Part shown: piece by piece, positions 14,730 to 22,728 of the stretch
Layout of the letters: each line of letters opens with the position of its first letter
How positions within the stretch are numbered: position 1 is the stretch's first letter
NCBI GenBank assembly: GCA_045637525.1
Contig: JAZTZP010000024.1
Span: 1 to 22,882 of the forward strand
Direction: 5' to 3'
DNA length: 22,882 nucleotides
Origin: JAZTZP01 sp045637525
GTDB taxonomy: Bacteria > Bacillota > Clostridia > UBA1381
Notes under the pieces: model-generated
The model's input: the letters and a program-made list of their open reading frames with translations, nothing else
What the model was told of the DNA's origin: nothing
Database searches by the model: none
Made by a program: the position numbers and the translations under genes

Positions 14730-15896
14730 ATGTACAATACAGAAAAACTTGCCTACAACATAAAAAAATTCAGAAAAATACGCGGTATGACACAGACACA
14801 GCTTGCGGGAAAGTTGTATATGACTTCCCAGAATATATCAAAATGGGAGTTGGGGCTGTCGGTACCGGATATAGAAAAGCTTTGTGCAATGGCAGAAATA
14901 TTTGAAATATCAATCGACAGACTTCTGGGATTAACGGAAAACACTGATAAAAAAGTTCTGGTCGCAATAGACGGCGGCGGAACAAAAACCGAATTTATCA
15001 TGTTTACCGAACAGGCTGAAATATTAAGCAGACTGGTTCTTTCAGGCAGTAACCCCAACTCCTGCGGTATAGAAAAAACATTTGAAGTACTTAAAAGCGG
15101 AATCGACCATATGTTTGAAACAAACATGAATATAACCGGTATTTATGCAGGAATTGCCGGTGCAGCTTCGGGCGATAACAGAAAAAAGATACTTAAATTT
15201 TTGAAGAACAACTATAAAAATATAAAATTTGACGTCCAGTCTGATATCTTAAATGTAATTTACAGTACGGGCAGATGTGAAAACTGTATTGCGGCAATCT
15301 GCGGTACAGGCTCTGTTGTATATGCAAAATGCGGTGATGAGCTCAGTCGTCTCGGCGGCTGGGGGTATCTTTTGGAAGAAGGCGGAAGCGGTTATTCGAT
15401 AGGACGTGATGTTTTACGCACAGCACTCTCACAAAATGACGGCATAACAAAAAGAACGCCGCTTTCCGATGTTGTTGAGAAACGTCTTGGCGGAAATATA
15501 TGGGATAATATTGATACCATATATTCATCCGGAAAGGATTTTATCGCTTCATTTTCCACTGCTGCCTTTGAGGCATACAATTCAGGCGACGCAGAAGCAG
15601 GAAAAATAATAGAAAAAAATACAGATAGTCTTGCGTTTTTTATAAACAAAGCCTCCGCACAGTTCCCGTGTGCAGACAAGGTCATTTTTTCAGGCGGAGT
15701 TGTTCAGAAAAACGAAGTCTTCAGAAAATCTCTGTTAAGCAAAATAAGCGGCAGTTTTGATACTGTGCTTGTCGATGCACCTCAGATTATAGGTGCCGGC
15801 GTAAACTGCTGTCGCCTTTTCGCTGATGCTGATGATACTTTCTTGAACAGATTAAAAGAAAATTACAAAAATTTTCAGGAGGATAAAAATGCTTAA
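14730..15896 (+). CDS. XRE-type HTH fused to BadF/MurK-family amino-sugar kinase
   Basis: A 388-residue protein with two parts. Residues about 1-62 are a Cro/CI-type helix-turn-helix (RKIRGMTQTQLAGKLYMTSQ, NISKWELGLSVPDIEKL). From about 75 to the end is an ASKHA-fold kinase of the BadF/NAGK type: phosphate-1 loop AIDGGGTKTEFIMF, GIAGAASGDNRKK, phosphate-2 AICGTGSVVYAK, GGWGYLLEEGGSGYSIGRD and adenosine-site FSGGVVQKN. The usual GDEGSG reads EEGGSG. MurK of this family phosphorylates MurNAc and GlcNAc, feeding MurQ, and a murQ-like gene lies in this operon. The fused HTH suggests a sugar- or phosphosugar-responsive autoregulator, analogous to ROK repressors but with an unrelated DNA-binding domain. 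ATG 14730 is preferred because AGAAG lies too close to ATG 14721. The stop overlaps the next gene by eight bases. Confidence 0.85.
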   Translation: MYNTEKLAYNIKKFRKIRGMTQTQLAGKLYMTSQNISKWELGLSVPDIEKLCAMAEIFEISIDRLLGLTENTDKKVLVAIDGGGTKTEFIMFTEQAEILSRLVLSGSNPNSCGIEKTFEVLKSGIDHMFETNMNITGIYAGIAGAASGDNRKKILKFLKNNYKNIKFDVQSDILNVIYSTGRCENCIAAICGTGSVVYAKCGDELSRLGGWGYLLEEGGSGYSIGRDVLRTALSQNDGITKRTPLSDVVEKRLGGNIWDNIDTIYSSGKDFIASFSTAAFEAYNSGDAEAGKIIEKNTDSLAFFINKASAQFPCADKVIFSGGVVQKNEVFRKSLLSKISGSFDTVLVDAPQIIGAGVNCCRLFADADDTFLNRLKENYKNFQEDKNA

Positions 15897-17901
15897 AACA
15901 GAAATGCAAAACTCAAAAACAACACCTGTTGACAAGTCATCTGCAATATCATTTGAAAAGTTTAAAATCAAAGGTTCAAATTTAGGCGTGACAAGCTGTC
16001 TGCCGGATATAAAAAATGACGATTATATAAGAGCTTCTCTTTCAATTTCACCGGAGTTGACAGATGAAGAAAAAAAATACATCGGAAAAGGAATGATTCA
16101 CACACTTCTTCCTTATCAGGTGCAAAATCAGTATGACAGAGCAAGAACTGACTTAGAGTTTGATGCTGTAATTTTAGAAAATGAATATTTAAAGGCAACA
16201 TTTGTGACATCACTGGGCGGAAGACTCTGGTCGTTGTATGATAAAAAAGCAGAGAGAGAGCTTCTTTATGCCAATGATGTATTTCAGCCGGGCAACCTCG
16301 CTCTTCGCAATGCGTGGTTCAGCGGTGGTGTTGAATGGAACGTCGGCATAAAAGGACATAATATGTGGACATGTTCTCCTGTTTTTGCAGAAGAGCTTAA
16401 AGATAAGCATGGAAATCCGATGCTCAGAATGTATGAATATGAAAGAATAAGAGGCATTGTTTATTCCATAACTGTAAAGCTTGAAAAAAATGTTCTGCTT
16501 GTGCATCCCGAAATTGAAAATACTTCCGATGATGAAGTGTATATGTATTGGTGGTCAAACATTGCAGTAGACGAAACTCCAGGAACAAGAGTTATTTCAC
16601 CATGCAAACAATCATTCCGGTGTGCTTATGAAGAAGGCTCGTATTTTCTCGGAAATGCAGACATTCCCGTCAATGACGGCATTGATGTAACATATACAAC
16701 AAATCTTGAGCGTTCGAGAGATTTCTTCTATAAAATACCCGAAAATGAAAAAAAATGGATAACAGCGGTTGATGAAACGGGTTATGGTCTTATTCATATG
16801 TCTACCCCGGAGCTTACCGGCAGAAAGGTTTTTGCCTGGGGCGAAGGCGAAGGCGGAAAACATTGGAATGAATGGCTCTCAGACTGCGGAAAGAAGTATA
16901 TTGAAATTCAGGCAGGAATACTGAAAACTCAGCTTGAACATTTCCCTATGAAAGCAAAATCAACAATCAGCTGGACCGAGGGCTACGGAGCATTCCGGGG
17001 CAATTGTGAAATTTTACACGGCAAAGACTGGAATGGTGTTATTGATGAAGTAAAGAGCCATATAAAAGAACAGCAGACAATTGTTGAAAATGCGGAATTT
17101 GAAGCTGAAGGCGCAGGAATCCTTAAATATACGGGCAGCGGCTGGGGAGCGATTGAAAATATGACACGTAAAGTCCCTGTAAGCAATCACGTATGTTTTC
17201 CGGAAAGTTCAATAAATGAAGAATGTAAAGAATGGGTAAAGCTTTATAAAACAGGCGAGATAGACGTACCGGATAAGAATTTACCGGTAAAAAGCTATGT
17301 CAGGGGCGAGACTTGGATTGATAAATTAAACAAAGCGAATGACAGCTGGTACAAATTCAATCAGTTGGGTGTTACATTATTCGCAACACGCGGTGATATT
17401 GACGGTGCATACAAAGCATTTGCAAAATCCGTTGAACTCGACCCCAATGCATGGAGCTACCGCAATCTTGCACAAATAGAAAAAAATGAATACGGCAATT
17501 TACAAAAAGCGGTTGAATATATGGAAAAAGCAATTGCCATGATAAACGATTACCAGCCACTTTGGGTTAATTATGCCGAATCGCTTATTGCCGTTAAAGC
17601 TTATGAAAAATGGATTGAAGTTTATGAGAATGATATTCCCGATACGCTTAAAGCAAACGGCAGACTGAAAATGATGTATGCACTTGCTCTTTCTGAGACG
17701 GATAAATACGAAAAAGCACTTGATATTCTTACAGATAACTTTATCATGTCTGATATTAAAGAAGGTGAGTTTTCGATTTCTCATATCTGGCTTCAGATTC
17801 ACAGAAAGAAACTTGCAAGTGATGGAATTTCAGAAATCGAAGATAATGAAATTTATAAAAGATATCCGTTACCATATGAATTGGATTTCAGGATGCATTA
17901 A
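15889..17901 (+). CDS. DUF5107 protein with C-terminal TPRs and a murQ-like N-terminus
   Basis: A 670-residue cytoplasmic protein. Residues about 90-370 form a DUF5107 domain of galactose-mutarotase-like fold, with SGGVEWNVG (145-153), YWWSNIAV (220-227), GRKVFAWGEGEGGKHWNEW (311-329), IEIQAG (338-343) and WTEGYG (362-367). The conserved Trp, His and Glu suggest a carbohydrate-active site. I know no firmly established activity for the family. Residues about 485-620 are TPR-like helices (GDIDGAYKAFAKSVELDPN, NLQKAVEYMEKAI). The first 19 residues, MLKTEMQNSKTTPVDKSSA, closely copy the start of MurQ encoded two kilobases on, and do not look like part of DUF5107. The start has a perfect AGGAGG seven bases upstream (15877-15882). 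It overlaps the kinase gene by eight bases and is probably translationally coupled. It may process or epimerise the operon's oligosaccharide. Confidence 0.8.
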   Translation: MLKTEMQNSKTTPVDKSSAISFEKFKIKGSNLGVTSCLPDIKNDDYIRASLSISPELTDEEKKYIGKGMIHTLLPYQVQNQYDRARTDLEFDAVILENEYLKATFVTSLGGRLWSLYDKKAERELLYANDVFQPGNLALRNAWFSGGVEWNVGIKGHNMWTCSPVFAEELKDKHGNPMLRMYEYERIRGIVYSITVKLEKNVLLVHPEIENTSDDEVYMYWWSNIAVDETPGTRVISPCKQSFRCAYEEGSYFLGNADIPVNDGIDVTYTTNLERSRDFFYKIPENEKKWITAVDETGYGLIHMSTPELTGRKVFAWGEGEGGKHWNEWLSDCGKKYIEIQAGILKTQLEHFPMKAKSTISWTEGYGAFRGNCEILHGKDWNGVIDEVKSHIKEQQTIVENAEFEAEGAGILKYTGSGWGAIENMTRKVPVSNHVCFPESSINEECKEWVKLYKTGEIDVPDKNLPVKSYVRGETWIDKLNKANDSWYKFNQLGVTLFATRGDIDGAYKAFAKSVELDPNAWSYRNLAQIEKNEYGNLQKAVEYMEKAIAMINDYQPLWVNYAESLIAVKAYEKWIEVYENDIPDTLKANGRLKMMYALALSETDKYEKALDILTDNFIMSDIKEGEFSISHIWLQIHRKKLASDGISEIEDNEIYKRYPLPYELDFRMH

Positions 17902-17938
17902 AAATAAATGAAAATTTTTTATATCAGGGAGGGTAAAG

Positions 17939-18754
17939 ATGCTTAGAACAGAAATGAGAAACCCAAAAACAACGCACATAGATAAAATGAGTGCGGCAGA
18001 AATAGTTTCGGTAATGTGCGAAGAAAATTACAACGCCGTAAGGGCGGTCGAAAATGCCTCAAAAAGCATAGAAGTGGCAATGGAAGCCATTGTAAACTCA
18101 TTCAAAAACGGAGGCAGACTGTTTTTTACAGGTGCAGGCACATCAGGCAGACTCGGAGTTCTTGATTCGGCAGAGTGTCCGCCTACATTCGGAGTTGATT
18201 CCGGAATGGTAAACGGCATAATTGCAGGCGGTGAAAAGTGTATGGTGCGTGCTGCCGAGGGTGCAGAGGACAGCGAGGAAAGCGGCATAAAGGACATCGA
18301 AAGCCACGGAATCAAAGCAGGAGATGTAGTTGTCGGAATTTCGGTTGCAGGCGGTGCGGCATATGTTGTCGGAGCGTTGAAAAAAGCCCGGAGTCTCGGT
18401 GCTGTAACTATATCGTTGAGCAGTAACAAGGGTTGTAAAATAGAGCAGGAAAGCGATATTTCAATCTTCACCGATACAGGTGCGGAGGTTATTACAGGCT
18501 CTACAAGACTTAAAGCCGGTACAGCACATAAAATGGTTCTTAATATACTTACAACAGGCTCAATGGTTAAAATGGGCTATGTATATGAAAACATGATGAT
18601 AAATTTAAAGCCGTCTAATATAAAGCTTACCAGACGAATGATTAACATAGTAACAGAAATCTGCGGTTGTGATGAAAAGACCGCAGAAGAATTACTTGAA
18701 AAAAACGAATGGAGCATTAAAAAAGTGGCAGAAAATTATAAGGAGGAAAAATAA
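17939..18754 (+). CDS. murQ: MurQ-like N-acetylmuramic acid 6-phosphate etherase
   Basis: MurQ removes the lactyl ether from MurNAc 6-phosphate, giving GlcNAc 6-phosphate and D-lactate, in cytoplasmic cell-wall recycling. The 271-residue protein has the family start TEMRNPKTTHIDKMSAAEI and the SIS domain: FTGAGTSGRLGVLDSAECPP with the first catalytic Glu at about 79, AAEGAEDS with the second at about 110, and VITGSTRLKAGTAHKMVLN. The C-terminus is about 25 residues shorter than usual. The substrate loop normally reading IAASGRTPYV is ISVAGGAAYVVG here, losing Ser, Arg, Thr and Pro, so specificity may differ. The start has AGGGAGGG upstream. The next gene begins one base after the stop. Company with a kinase, DUF5107 and GH16 suggests oligosaccharide use rather than simple wall recycling. 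Confidence 0.88.
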   Translation: MLRTEMRNPKTTHIDKMSAAEIVSVMCEENYNAVRAVENASKSIEVAMEAIVNSFKNGGRLFFTGAGTSGRLGVLDSAECPPTFGVDSGMVNGIIAGGEKCMVRAAEGAEDSEESGIKDIESHGIKAGDVVVGISVAGGAAYVVGALKKARSLGAVTISLSSNKGCKIEQESDISIFTDTGAEVITGSTRLKAGTAHKMVLNILTTGSMVKMGYVYENMMINLKPSNIKLTRRMINIVTEICGCDEKTAEELLEKNEWSIKKVAENYKEEK

Positions 18755-18755
18755 A

Positions 18756-19565
18756 ATGAACAAGTATGAAGTAGAGGGACATGAGGCAAGCTTACTTCCT
18801 GATGGAAAAGAATGGAAAATGATATGGAATGATGAGTTTGATGGTGATACCATCGACGAATCAAAGTGGAGTTTCCGTCTGCATATGATGGGCGAACGTC
18901 ATACAGCATGGACAGATGAAGCCGCTTATTTAGACGGTAACAGCAATCTTGTATTCAAGGTAATTGAAAAGGACGGACAATTTACTTCCAGTCAATTGCA
19001 AACAGGCGAAAACTATATGGACAGACCGGCGAAAAAGAATACCTTCGGTTATTTCACATGGCCTATTGCAAAGCTTTCAACACCTAAGTTTATGCACAAG
19101 TTCGGATATTACGAATGCCGTTGTAAGCTTCAGAAAAACCCGGGCTGGTGGTCTGCATTCTGGCTTCAGTCACCTCTTCAGGGAAGCACATTAAATCCGG
19201 CAGTATCAGGTGTTGAGATTGATATAATGGAAAGCTTCGAGCCGAACAAGATAGAGCATAATATCCACTGGAATGGGGCAGGTGAAGACCTTGTAAGCAC
19301 CTGTTCGGGCAGATACGATGCTGTGGATACAGAAGACGGTTACCACGTTTTCGGTTTATTATGGACTAAAGAAGGATACAAATTCTATGTAGACGGCGAG
19401 GAACGCTGGAGCGTAGATGGTCCTGTATCGGAAACAGAACAGTTTATTCTTATTTCAACCGAATGTCTCGGCTACAGAAGACCTGTAGAAAGAGAAGAAA
19501 ACTGGGATGAATGTGCAACTGACACATTTGAAGTGGATTACATCCGTGTATTTGACGAGATTTAA
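18756..19565 (+). CDS. Glycoside hydrolase family 16 enzyme, no signal peptide
   Basis: A 269-residue protein of the GH16 concanavalin-A-like fold. The opening KMIWNDEFDGDTIDESKW is the usual GH16 beginning. The middle has FGYYECRCKLQKNPGWWSAFWL and the catalytic signature EIDIMES (Glu at about 154 nucleophile, Glu at about 159 acid/base, by family rule ExDxxE). Then come HNIHWNG, YHVFGLLWTKEGYKFYVDG and the terminal VDYIRVFDEI. GH16 members cleave beta-1,3/1,4-glucans, agar- or carrageenan-type galactans and related polymers. Subfamily and substrate are not decided here. Most are secreted, but this one has no signal peptide and so should act on imported oligosaccharides. ATG 18756 follows AAGGAGG inside the end of murQ with one base between the genes. 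It is the last gene of the operon. Confidence 0.9.
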   Translation: MNKYEVEGHEASLLPDGKEWKMIWNDEFDGDTIDESKWSFRLHMMGERHTAWTDEAAYLDGNSNLVFKVIEKDGQFTSSQLQTGENYMDRPAKKNTFGYFTWPIAKLSTPKFMHKFGYYECRCKLQKNPGWWSAFWLQSPLQGSTLNPAVSGVEIDIMESFEPNKIEHNIHWNGAGEDLVSTCSGRYDAVDTEDGYHVFGLLWTKEGYKFYVDGEERWSVDGPVSETEQFILISTECLGYRRPVEREENWDECATDTFEVDYIRVFDEI

Positions 19566-19611
19566 GATAAATAAAAAAACGACCTCAGGATGAAAACTCT
19601 TAAAGTCAAAG

Positions 19612-19656
19612 TGAACTCATCCCCATTGAGCTGTCTGCTCAATGGGGATGAGTTCA
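19612..19656. repeat. Perfect 20-bp inverted repeat between the operon and the LRR gene
   Basis: TGAACTCATCCCCATTGAGC (19612-19631) pairs without mismatch with 19637-19656 around a five-base loop, and is followed by TTTCATCACGCTTTGC, close to the TTTCATCACGTTTTGC of the palindromic repeat family. It may serve as a two-way terminator for the convergent genes but lacks a T run. Confidence 0.75.
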
Positions 19657-19673
19657 TTTCATCACGCTTTGCA

Positions 19674-19713
19674 CTGATAGTGATATAGCTTACCACCGAA
19701 AGACTCAGCATAT
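19674..19713. repeat. Dispersed repeat, copy A (partner at 22521-22560)
   Basis: CTGATAGTGATATAGCTTAC and the following 20 bases match 22521-22560 at 36 of 40 positions. The rest of the gap to 19827 holds a decayed arm (TTCGGCAGTCTGGCGTC at about 19770) of the CAGACTGTCGA-type palindrome and no gene. Confidence 0.7.
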
Positions 19714-19827
19714 ATCTTCAAAAACACATACTTTGCAAAACACACGATTTAGTTTGATTATTGAGTTTTCGGCAGTCTGGCGTCAGATTTTCAGAAAACT
19801 AAAAATCTGTGTGTAATTTGTATCTGA

Positions 19828-21960
19828 TTATAAAGAAACATCTTCCGCTTCGCTGACCGGTATCATGGAAGCTGTATTTCCCCATACTATTACTTTTACG
19901 TCATCATATTCTATATCTACGTCAAACGAAACAGGACTGCTGCCGGTATATTTCTTTTCATAAGCTTTGACAAAGTTTCCGTTATTAAAGCAGATAAGAA
20001 TAATACTGTTTGACTTGGAAATTCCTGCCGGGGTTACCGAAAAGCCTGTTGAAGTCTTTTGAGTGGTGGTATAGCTTGTTTTATTCCATACTGCATATAA
20101 TATGAAATCTTCGGTATCTTTGGGAACTTGTATTGTATTACCCGGTTGATATTGAGGAGTTTTTGCGTCTGCTGTTGTTGCCCAGCCGAGAAATGTGTAT
20201 CCGGTACGTTTCGGAATTTCAGACGATATGGTAATAGTCTTTCCGCCGGCTATGGTTGTTGAACCTGAAACTCCCGTGTTTACATTTACATCAAATCCAA
20301 CATTTACATTTTGTGTGTAGAATGTCTTTACTTTAGTAGAAGTTAAGTAATTATTGCCTGTGCTGATTGTCATTTTTGCGTAATCTGCGGATGTTCCTAT
20401 ATAATACACAGTTTTTAAATTATTGCAGGTGCCAAATGCATATTTTCCTATTGAGGTTATTCCTTTTTCCATAGTTATATTGTTAAGTGAAGTAAAGTTA
20501 GATCCGTTAGGATTAAATGCATATGCCGGAACGTGTGTTACATTTTCGCCGAACACAACTTCTAAAATTTTATTATCATTTCCGCAGTTTGAAAAAATAT
20601 TGTTGCCGGATGCAAAGTCTGTAACTTTTACAGCGTTCCAGTGTATTTTGTCGACTGCCGTACAACCGGAGAATGCGGCATTACCTATGCTTGTAACACC
20701 TTTTCCTATGGTAAATTCTTTCATGTTTTTACAACCGTAAAATGCATAAGTACCAATGCTTGTAACGCTGTCGGAAATTACTGCATTTTCAAGCCCGGTG
20801 CATTTGTAAAACATATAAGCCGGTATCTTTTTAACTCCGTCAGCAAAGGTGATGGTGAGGTTGTTATAAGCTCTGTTGGCGGCTCCGAAAACACCGTTGG
20901 AGTTATTATTTGTGTCGGCAACACTCGTAGCCTTCCAGTATATATTTTCTAAAGCATCGCAACCATAAAAAGCTGCCGTTCCGATACTTGTAACACCGCT
21001 GCCTATCGTTAAATTTTTAAGTGATTTACAGTAATAGAAAGCATTTGTATTAATGGTTTTTATATTATCCGGGATTGTCAGATTTTCAAATCCACACCCA
21101 TAAAATGCGGAAGCACCTATTGAAGTAACAGTTTTTGGGATTTCAATTTCCGTTAAATTACTGCAGTTTGCAAACATATTGTCCGGAATACTTGTAAGGT
21201 TGGATGGCAGATTTACTTTTTTCAGGTTGGGACAGTTTGAAAAAGTAAGTAAGCCGAAGGTTTTAACGCTTGTCGGGATTGTTACTTCCGTTATTGTATC
21301 AGAGCCTGAAAATGCATAGTTATTGAGCTTTGTTACTGTGTTTGGTATAACAAGACTGGTTACAGGCTCGTTATTTATATATAAATTTCCATAGTATAGC
21401 GGGCTTGAAGTGGTTAATTCTTCAAACGTAATATTACACCACGACGCTATATTGTATATATGTATTTTATCTAAATTTTCACATCCCTCAAAAGCGGCAC
21501 GACCGACTGTTTTAAGATTTTTACTCATCGTTATTTCTGAAAGTGATGTACAACGATTAAATGCACTTTCTTTAATTGTGGTTACGGTATCAGGCATTGT
21601 TACGGTTTTTAAATTGGGACAATATGCAAATGCGGTTTTACCTATACTTGTAACACCGTTGGGAATTGTTACGTCCGTTATGTAAGTTTGTGTAAATGTC
21701 CAGTCACCTATACTTGTAATGCCATTGCTGATTTCAAGGCTTTTGATGTGGGTTACTACCGCAGTCCATGGACGTGTGGATTCGGTGTAATCATACATTG
21801 CTCCGCTGCCCTGTAATGCAAGATGCCCTTCATCGTCAAGAGTCCATGTAATATTTTCACCACAGCTTCCGTTGCTTATAATTCCGGCATTTGCGGATGC
21901 CGGAATAAGCATCATTAATATTGAAATAGTAATAAAAAATTTTAAAATTCTCGTTTTCAT
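19828..21960 (-). CDS. BspA-like leucine-rich-repeat surface protein with InlB B-type repeat
   Basis: A 710-residue exported protein. Signal peptide: FFITISILMMLIPASANA at about 9-26. A Clostridia-typical CGENITWTLDDEGHLALQGSG module follows, then about twenty BspA/TpLRR (LRR_5) repeats from about 60 to 540, with the pattern VTSIGxxAFxxCxxLxxVTIP. Residues about 545-625 hold a Listeria-Bacteroides B-repeat (KRTGYTFLGWATTADAKTPQ ... FILYAVWNKT), and the last 70 residues are a beta-rich domain ending KVIVWGNTASMIPVSEAEDV. No LPXTG anchor is visible. Such proteins sit on the surface or in the medium and mediate adhesion. The start has AAGGAGAC about eight bases upstream. It converges on the GH16 operon. 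Two remnants of paralogues are in this window. Confidence 0.9.
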   Translation of the reverse strand: MKTRILKFFITISILMMLIPASANAGIISNGSCGENITWTLDDEGHLALQGSGAMYDYTESTRPWTAVVTHIKSLEISNGITSIGDWTFTQTYITDVTIPNGVTSIGKTAFAYCPNLKTVTMPDTVTTIKESAFNRCTSLSEITMSKNLKTVGRAAFEGCENLDKIHIYNIASWCNITFEELTTSSPLYYGNLYINNEPVTSLVIPNTVTKLNNYAFSGSDTITEVTIPTSVKTFGLLTFSNCPNLKKVNLPSNLTSIPDNMFANCSNLTEIEIPKTVTSIGASAFYGCGFENLTIPDNIKTINTNAFYYCKSLKNLTIGSGVTSIGTAAFYGCDALENIYWKATSVADTNNNSNGVFGAANRAYNNLTITFADGVKKIPAYMFYKCTGLENAVISDSVTSIGTYAFYGCKNMKEFTIGKGVTSIGNAAFSGCTAVDKIHWNAVKVTDFASGNNIFSNCGNDNKILEVVFGENVTHVPAYAFNPNGSNFTSLNNITMEKGITSIGKYAFGTCNNLKTVYYIGTSADYAKMTISTGNNYLTSTKVKTFYTQNVNVGFDVNVNTGVSGSTTIAGGKTITISSEIPKRTGYTFLGWATTADAKTPQYQPGNTIQVPKDTEDFILYAVWNKTSYTTTQKTSTGFSVTPAGISKSNSIILICFNNGNFVKAYEKKYTGSSPVSFDVDIEYDDVKVIVWGNTASMIPVSEAEDVSL

Positions 21961-22080
21961 TTTTTTGAGTCTCCTTATATATTTTTGTATTCAGAATTTC
22001 TGCAAAATGGTGACAGAGCAGTTTTTGCACAAAATCTGCGATTTAATTCAAAATGTCTGCGGCTGTCAGCTACCGGTTTT

Positions 22081-22321
22081 GCTATACTTGTAACACCGTT
22101 TTCGATGATTACGGTTTTTATATCATCTTTTAAAGAGTGCCACGGATATTCATTGTAATTATCCGGCATATCACCTAGCCGCTTATGGTAAGCGTGTCGC
22201 TATTGTCAAAAGTCCAAGTTAAATTATCTCCGTAAGTTCCGCTCGTTGCCGCATTTGCTGATAACGGAATCAATGTTAATAATAACATTGATAAAATCAT
22301 TGTTGCTTTCAAAAATTTCAT
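22081..22321 (-). pseudogene. Truncated, frameshifted BspA-like LRR paralogue
   Basis: It starts with a signal peptide (MKFLKATMILSMLLLTLIPL, then SANA) and the same module as its neighbour (TYGDNLTWTFDNSDTLTISG). A stop follows at TAG. Deleting one base fewer (restoring one base near 22177) would continue as GDMPDNYNEYPWHSLKDDIK and TVIIENGVTSIA, the expected beginning of the LRR array. After about 22081 the homology ends in unrelated, palindrome-rich sequence. It is therefore both frameshifted and cut off after its first repeat. Confidence 0.85.
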
Positions 22322-22340
22322 TTTCTTTTCTTTTCTTTTC
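22321..22340 (-). repeat. Pentanucleotide tandem repeat (TTTTC)x4 between RBS and start
   Basis: Four perfect TTTTC units (GAAAA on the gene strand) sit directly before the ATG of the LRR pseudogene, pushing its AAGGA (22344-22348) 22 bases from the start. Removing three units would restore a normal spacing of about seven. Such tracts can vary in length by slippage. Confidence 0.8.
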
Positions 22341-22374
22341 TTGTCCTTCCGTTTTAATAGATTAAAAGTATTAG

Positions 22375-22408
22375 ACACATCATTGTGATTTTACTCCAAA
22401 TGATGTGT
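22375..22408. promoter_or_regulatory. Inverted repeat upstream of the LRR pseudogene
   Basis: ACACATCATT (22375-22384) and AATGATGTGT (22399-22408) form a perfect ten-base inverted repeat with a 14-base centre, a possible operator or hairpin. No T run follows. Confidence 0.5.
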
Positions 22409-22520
22409 ATTATTTATGGAGTCGGTTTGGGATGCATATTTTATTGACTGATGTAAAAAACTGTGCAGGTATGCGATTTATGTGGTAGTCAAAAAATGTA
22501 TGTTCCCGTTTGGCTCAATT

Positions 22521-22560
22521 CTGATAGTGATAAAGCTTACCACCAAAAGACTCGGAATAT
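22521..22560. repeat. Dispersed repeat, copy B (partner at 19674-19713)
   Basis: Matches copy A at 36 of 40 positions. Together with the ACTGTGCAGGTATGCGATTT stretch at 22470-22489, which resembles part of palindrome copy 1, it shows that 22409-22690 is repeat-derived. I see no gene in it. Confidence 0.65.
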
Positions 22561-22699
22561 ATTTTTAAATTACGCTCACAAAGAGATTTAAATAAAAATC
22601 CAAAGGTATTATAACATATTCCGTATGATTTTGCAATACCATTCGGTTAAATTTTTATGGTTTTTGAATGAGTAAACAGAGTGTTAACAAAAATATAAA

Positions 22700-22726
22700 T
22701 TATAGTTTAGCGGTGCTAAACTATAA
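22700..22726. repeat. 12-bp hairpin heading the terminal array
   Basis: TTATAGTTTAGC (22700-22711), loop GGT, GCTAAACTATAA (22715-22726): a perfect stem immediately before the first GCGATATG spacer of the hairpin array. Confidence 0.8.
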
Positions 22727-22728
22727 TA

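Noticed and set aside
18669..18755. Extension of the GH16 gene upstream into murQ
   Set aside because: The frame is open from 18669, but AAGGAGG stands just before ATG 18756 and the GH16 fold begins after it.
20423..21685. Plus-strand ORFs across the LRR gene
   Set aside because: These are shadow frames produced by the repetitive LRR coding sequence on the minus strand.
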